In this document: positions 45,439-48,035 of the stretch, piece by piece
Numbering within the stretch: the first letter of the stretch is position 1
Layout: the number at the start of each line of letters is the position of its first letter
NCBI GenBank assembly: GCA_019694295.1
Contig: JAIBCG010000018.1
Location: 1 to 48,035 of the forward strand
Reading direction: 5' to 3'
DNA: 48,035 nucleotides
DNA from: Saprospiraceae bacterium
GTDB lineage: Bacteria > Bacteroidota > Bacteroidia > Chitinophagales > Saprospiraceae
Notes under the pieces: model-generated
The model's input: only the letters and a program-made list of their open reading frames with translations
What the model was told of the DNA's origin: nothing
The model's database searches: none
Made by a program: the position numbers and the translations under genes

Positions 45439-48035
45439 GTGATAAAATTTCGGTTCATATTGGCTTTTTGTTTACTAATGGGCAATATGAATCTGATGTT
45501 TGCCCAGAATCTGAAGCAGGTAACTGTTAAAATATCGCAAACCGGCAACACTATAGTGTCGGATAGTCTGCCATTTTTTCCCAACAGCATTGACATTAGC
45601 TGTACTCCTTCCGGTACGAAACTAGAAATATCAGACTTCCTTGTTGATGGCAAAGAAATTAAAATATTCCCGGGCAAAAGTCTTGAACATGATACGGCTT
45701 ACATAGTCCGTTACAGGCAGTTTGACCTTGCCGTATTCAGGCCATTGAGACTCGTGGATACGAGTGAAATATCCAACCAAAAGGAAAATCCATTTCTGGC
45801 ATATCAATTTTCTGAAGACAAAAAAACCGACACCGGCTTTGGCAATCTCAATTATCGTGGAAGTATAAGCCGTTCAATACTTGCAGGAAATAATCAGGAT
45901 CTCAGCCTAAACTCTACCCTCAATCTGCAGTTCAGTGGAAAAATTGATGACGAAACCGAAATAGCTGCAGTAGTAACCGACAACAACATCCCGATCCAGC
46001 CTGACGGGGCAACCAGGCAGATTCAAGAATTTGATAAAATCTATATACAAGTAAAACGCAGGAATTCTTCCTTGCTGGCAGGTGACTACGAGATCAATGC
46101 ACCCGAAGGATATTTTATGAAATATTTTAAAAAACTCAGAGGCGCCACCATCAGCAATACAACAAAGTCAGGAAATAAAACACTTAACTCAAAGGCGAGC
46201 TTTGCCATCAGCCGGGGCAAATTTTCAAGGATGGTCATCAATGGTATCGAAGGCAATCAAGGCCCATACAAGCTCAATGGCTCGGGAGGCGAAAGTTTCA
46301 TCATCATCCTGAGCGGTACCGAAAAAGTGTTCGTAGATGGAATGGTCATGCAGCGTGGCTTGCAGGATGATTATACGATTGATTATAACCGTGGCGATAT
46401 AACATTCACACCAAGAAGAATGATCACCAAAGACAGCCGAATAATAGTTGAATTTGAATATGTTGTACAAAACTATGTACGTTCTATTGCAACGATTTCT
46501 GAAACGGTCAAAATTAACAAATCGACTGTAAGTGTTAATCTCTACACAGAGCAAGATCATAAAAATTCTTCACAAACACCTCTTACAACGCTCGAAAAAA
46601 CAGCATTGTCACAGGCAGGTGACAATACAAGCCTTGCAATAGTAGCATCCATTGACACATCAAATGCCGACCCTGTCAAGTACCGACTTACGGATACACT
46701 TGGTTTCACTTCTGTACTGGTTTATTCGCCCAATAACCCAAATGCAAAGTACACAGCAAGTTTTGCATTTGTAGGTAATGGCAACGGAGACTATATTCTC
46801 GATACCGAAAAAGGGGTCAACGGGCGTGTATATAAATGGGTGGCACCCAATACGAATGGTACAAAAAACGGTAACTATTCTCCGGTAAGAAAGCTGATTG
46901 CCCCTACCCTTCAACAGATGGCAACTGTTTCGATTGCTACACCGATCTTCAAAAAAATGCTAGTGAATGGCGAACTTGCTTATACCAGGCTTGATAAGAA
47001 TCGTTTCTCGGACAATGACAATAGTGACGATAACGGATTTGGGACTAAATTTTCTTTAACACGACAGGATTCTATAGGCAAAAAAGGAAACATGCTTGGT
47101 GTAAAGTCTTATGCAGAAACCGAATTCGTGAACAAGAATTTTTCGCCACTTAACCCGTACAGAAATGCAGAATTTAACCGAGATTATAACTACAAGCCAC
47201 TAAATGTGGACGAATGGTGGATCAATGCCGGCATTCAACTTACAAAATCAAATACCTTCTCGCTGAAGTACACGTACAATAGTTTTTCACAATCTAATTT
47301 ATTTAAGGCCAACAAACACGATTTTAGTAATAGATACGTAAAAAAAACTTGGACTTCCATACTTGAATCTAGCTATTTGCTTACTTCGGGCAATCAGGAA
47401 AAATCCTGGTTCCTCAGGCCGAAATATGAATTGTCAAAGACACTATTAAGTACCCAGGACCTCACATTAAAAATATTTGCTGATGGCGAATCAAACGAAC
47501 GGAGATCATTGCAAGCCGACACATTGCTGGTCACGAGTTTCAGGTATATCAACATGGGAGCAGGTGTAAGTTACAAACCAGTATCAAAACTGAACTCAAG
47601 CTTTAATTTTTCTAGAAGAATCGATGACCTACCGGTCAAAAACGAGTTTAAGATGCTGAGTGTTGCTGACCAGTTCGGTCTTGAGAATAATTTTAAAATC
47701 AAAAAAAACCAGACCGTACAGCTTATTGCACAATACCGCATACTGAATGTAACGTCGGTCAAAACAAACCTTAAAAAGGCAGAGAGTTATTTAGGTAGAT
47801 TCCAACACAGTATTCGCACCAAAGATGGTAGCATGAGCAATCTGCTGAGTTATGAAATTGGGTCTGGTCAAGAACAAAAAATCGACTATTACTACCAGGA
47901 AGTAAGCTCCGGACTCGGACAGTACGAATACAACGACTACAACGGAGATGGTGTAAAACAGCTTGACGAATTCGAAATCGCCACATCGGTTGATAAAGCT
48001 AAATTTGTACGGTTGATAGTATTATCAAATGATTT
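45439..48035 (+). CDS. Large outer-membrane/surface protein, truncated by window edge
   Basis: At least 865 residues, open to the right edge with no stop. The start is GTG at 45439: it gives a fine signal peptide (MIKFRFILAFCLLMG... ending MFAQ), and no ATG lies upstream in the open stretch from 45403. ATG at 45478 is a weaker alternative. After an N-terminal beta domain come the motifs LLAGDYEINAPEGYFMKYFKKLRGA and VFVDGMVMQRGLQDDYTIDYNRGDITFT, then a long run of amphipathic strands resembling a barrel. A calcium-loop-like DYNGDGVKQLDEFE motif lies near the edge. The style resembles large Bacteroidota barrel/surface proteins. The exact family is not recognised. Confidence 0.75.
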   Translation, partial: MIKFRFILAFCLLMGNMNLMFAQNLKQVTVKISQTGNTIVSDSLPFFPNSIDISCTPSGTKLEISDFLVDGKEIKIFPGKSLEHDTAYIVRYRQFDLAVFRPLRLVDTSEISNQKENPFLAYQFSEDKKTDTGFGNLNYRGSISRSILAGNNQDLSLNSTLNLQFSGKIDDETEIAAVVTDNNIPIQPDGATRQIQEFDKIYIQVKRRNSSLLAGDYEINAPEGYFMKYFKKLRGATISNTTKSGNKTLNSKASFAISRGKFSRMVINGIEGNQGPYKLNGSGGESFIIILSGTEKVFVDGMVMQRGLQDDYTIDYNRGDITFTPRRMITKDSRIIVEFEYVVQNYVRSIATISETVKINKSTVSVNLYTEQDHKNSSQTPLTTLEKTALSQAGDNTSLAIVASIDTSNADPVKYRLTDTLGFTSVLVYSPNNPNAKYTASFAFVGNGNGDYILDTEKGVNGRVYKWVAPNTNGTKNGNYSPVRKLIAPTLQQMATVSIATPIFKKMLVNGELAYTRLDKNRFSDNDNSDDNGFGTKFSLTRQDSIGKKGNMLGVKSYAETEFVNKNFSPLNPYRNAEFNRDYNYKPLNVDEWWINAGIQLTKSNTFSLKYTYNSFSQSNLFKANKHDFSNRYVKKTWTSILESSYLLTSGNQEKSWFLRPKYELSKTLLSTQDLTLKIFADGESNERRSLQADTLLVTSFRYINMGAGVSYKPVSKLNSSFNFSRRIDDLPVKNEFKMLSVADQFGLENNFKIKKNQTVQLIAQYRILNVTSVKTNLKKAESYLGRFQHSIRTKDGSMSNLLSYEIGSGQEQKIDYYYQEVSSGLGQYEYNDYNGDGVKQLDEFEIATSVDKAKFVRLIVLSND

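Overview
The window is a stretch of chromosome from a member of the Bacteroidota, most likely of the Saprospiraceae/Chitinophagales kind. Four things point there. Five secreted proteins end in type IX secretion (T9SS) sorting domains, three of type A (YPNP/FPNP...) and two of type B (FSPNGDGVND). PKD and SprB-like repeats are abundant. Nearly every transcription unit is preceded by the Bacteroidota -7 box TAnnTTTG, and Shine-Dalgarno sequences are mostly absent. The DNA looks AT-rich, and no rRNA, intact tRNA, CRISPR array or intact insertion sequence was seen. The assignment is inference from protein and promoter style.

Layout. 0-2 kb: an LtaS-like sulfatase/phosphoglycerol transferase. 2-4.3 kb: rimO, a four-helix membrane protein and a lipoprotein MsrB in one operon. 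4.4-7.2 kb: a small outer-membrane protein, then pyrG with a SpoU-type rRNA/tRNA methyltransferase. 7.3-10.4 kb: oxyR and dnaK. 10.6-11.6 kb: a lipoprotein. 11.7-15 kb: the tightly packed panB-mltG-tilS operon. 15-17.6 kb: an accessory patch with a T9SS cargo protein, a small lipoprotein, a membrane protein and decayed-looking DNA. 17.7-19 kb: rnz with a STAS protein. 19.2-23.2 kb: clpC, then infC-rpmI-rplT with a structured rpmI-rplT spacer. 23.3-28.6 kb: a fused nuclease-helicase preceded by a 19-codon overlapping small ORF, then queE, a 162-bp foldback (MITE-like) element, and an Smr protein.

28.6-44.5 kb is the distinctive part. Four very large T9SS cargo genes lie head to tail on the minus strand, each with its own promoter: an 850-aa SprB-repeat protein, a 1742-aa protein with a ~537-nt tandem repeat, and two paralogous reprolysin-like metalloproteases. 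The paralogs carry 12 and 8 PKD domains in alternating A/B pairs. 44.7-48 kb: an outer-membrane beta-barrel gene, then a GTG-started large surface protein that runs off the right edge.

How it fits together: the left half is core housekeeping (translation, protein quality control, tRNA modification, CTP and pantothenate synthesis, oxidative stress). The right half is a cell-surface block of secreted proteases and adhesin-like proteins. They would leave through a T9SS whose machinery is encoded elsewhere. Several starts are non-ATG: TTG for rimO, infC and queE, and GTG for the last gene. The promoter boxes help fix some of these starts.
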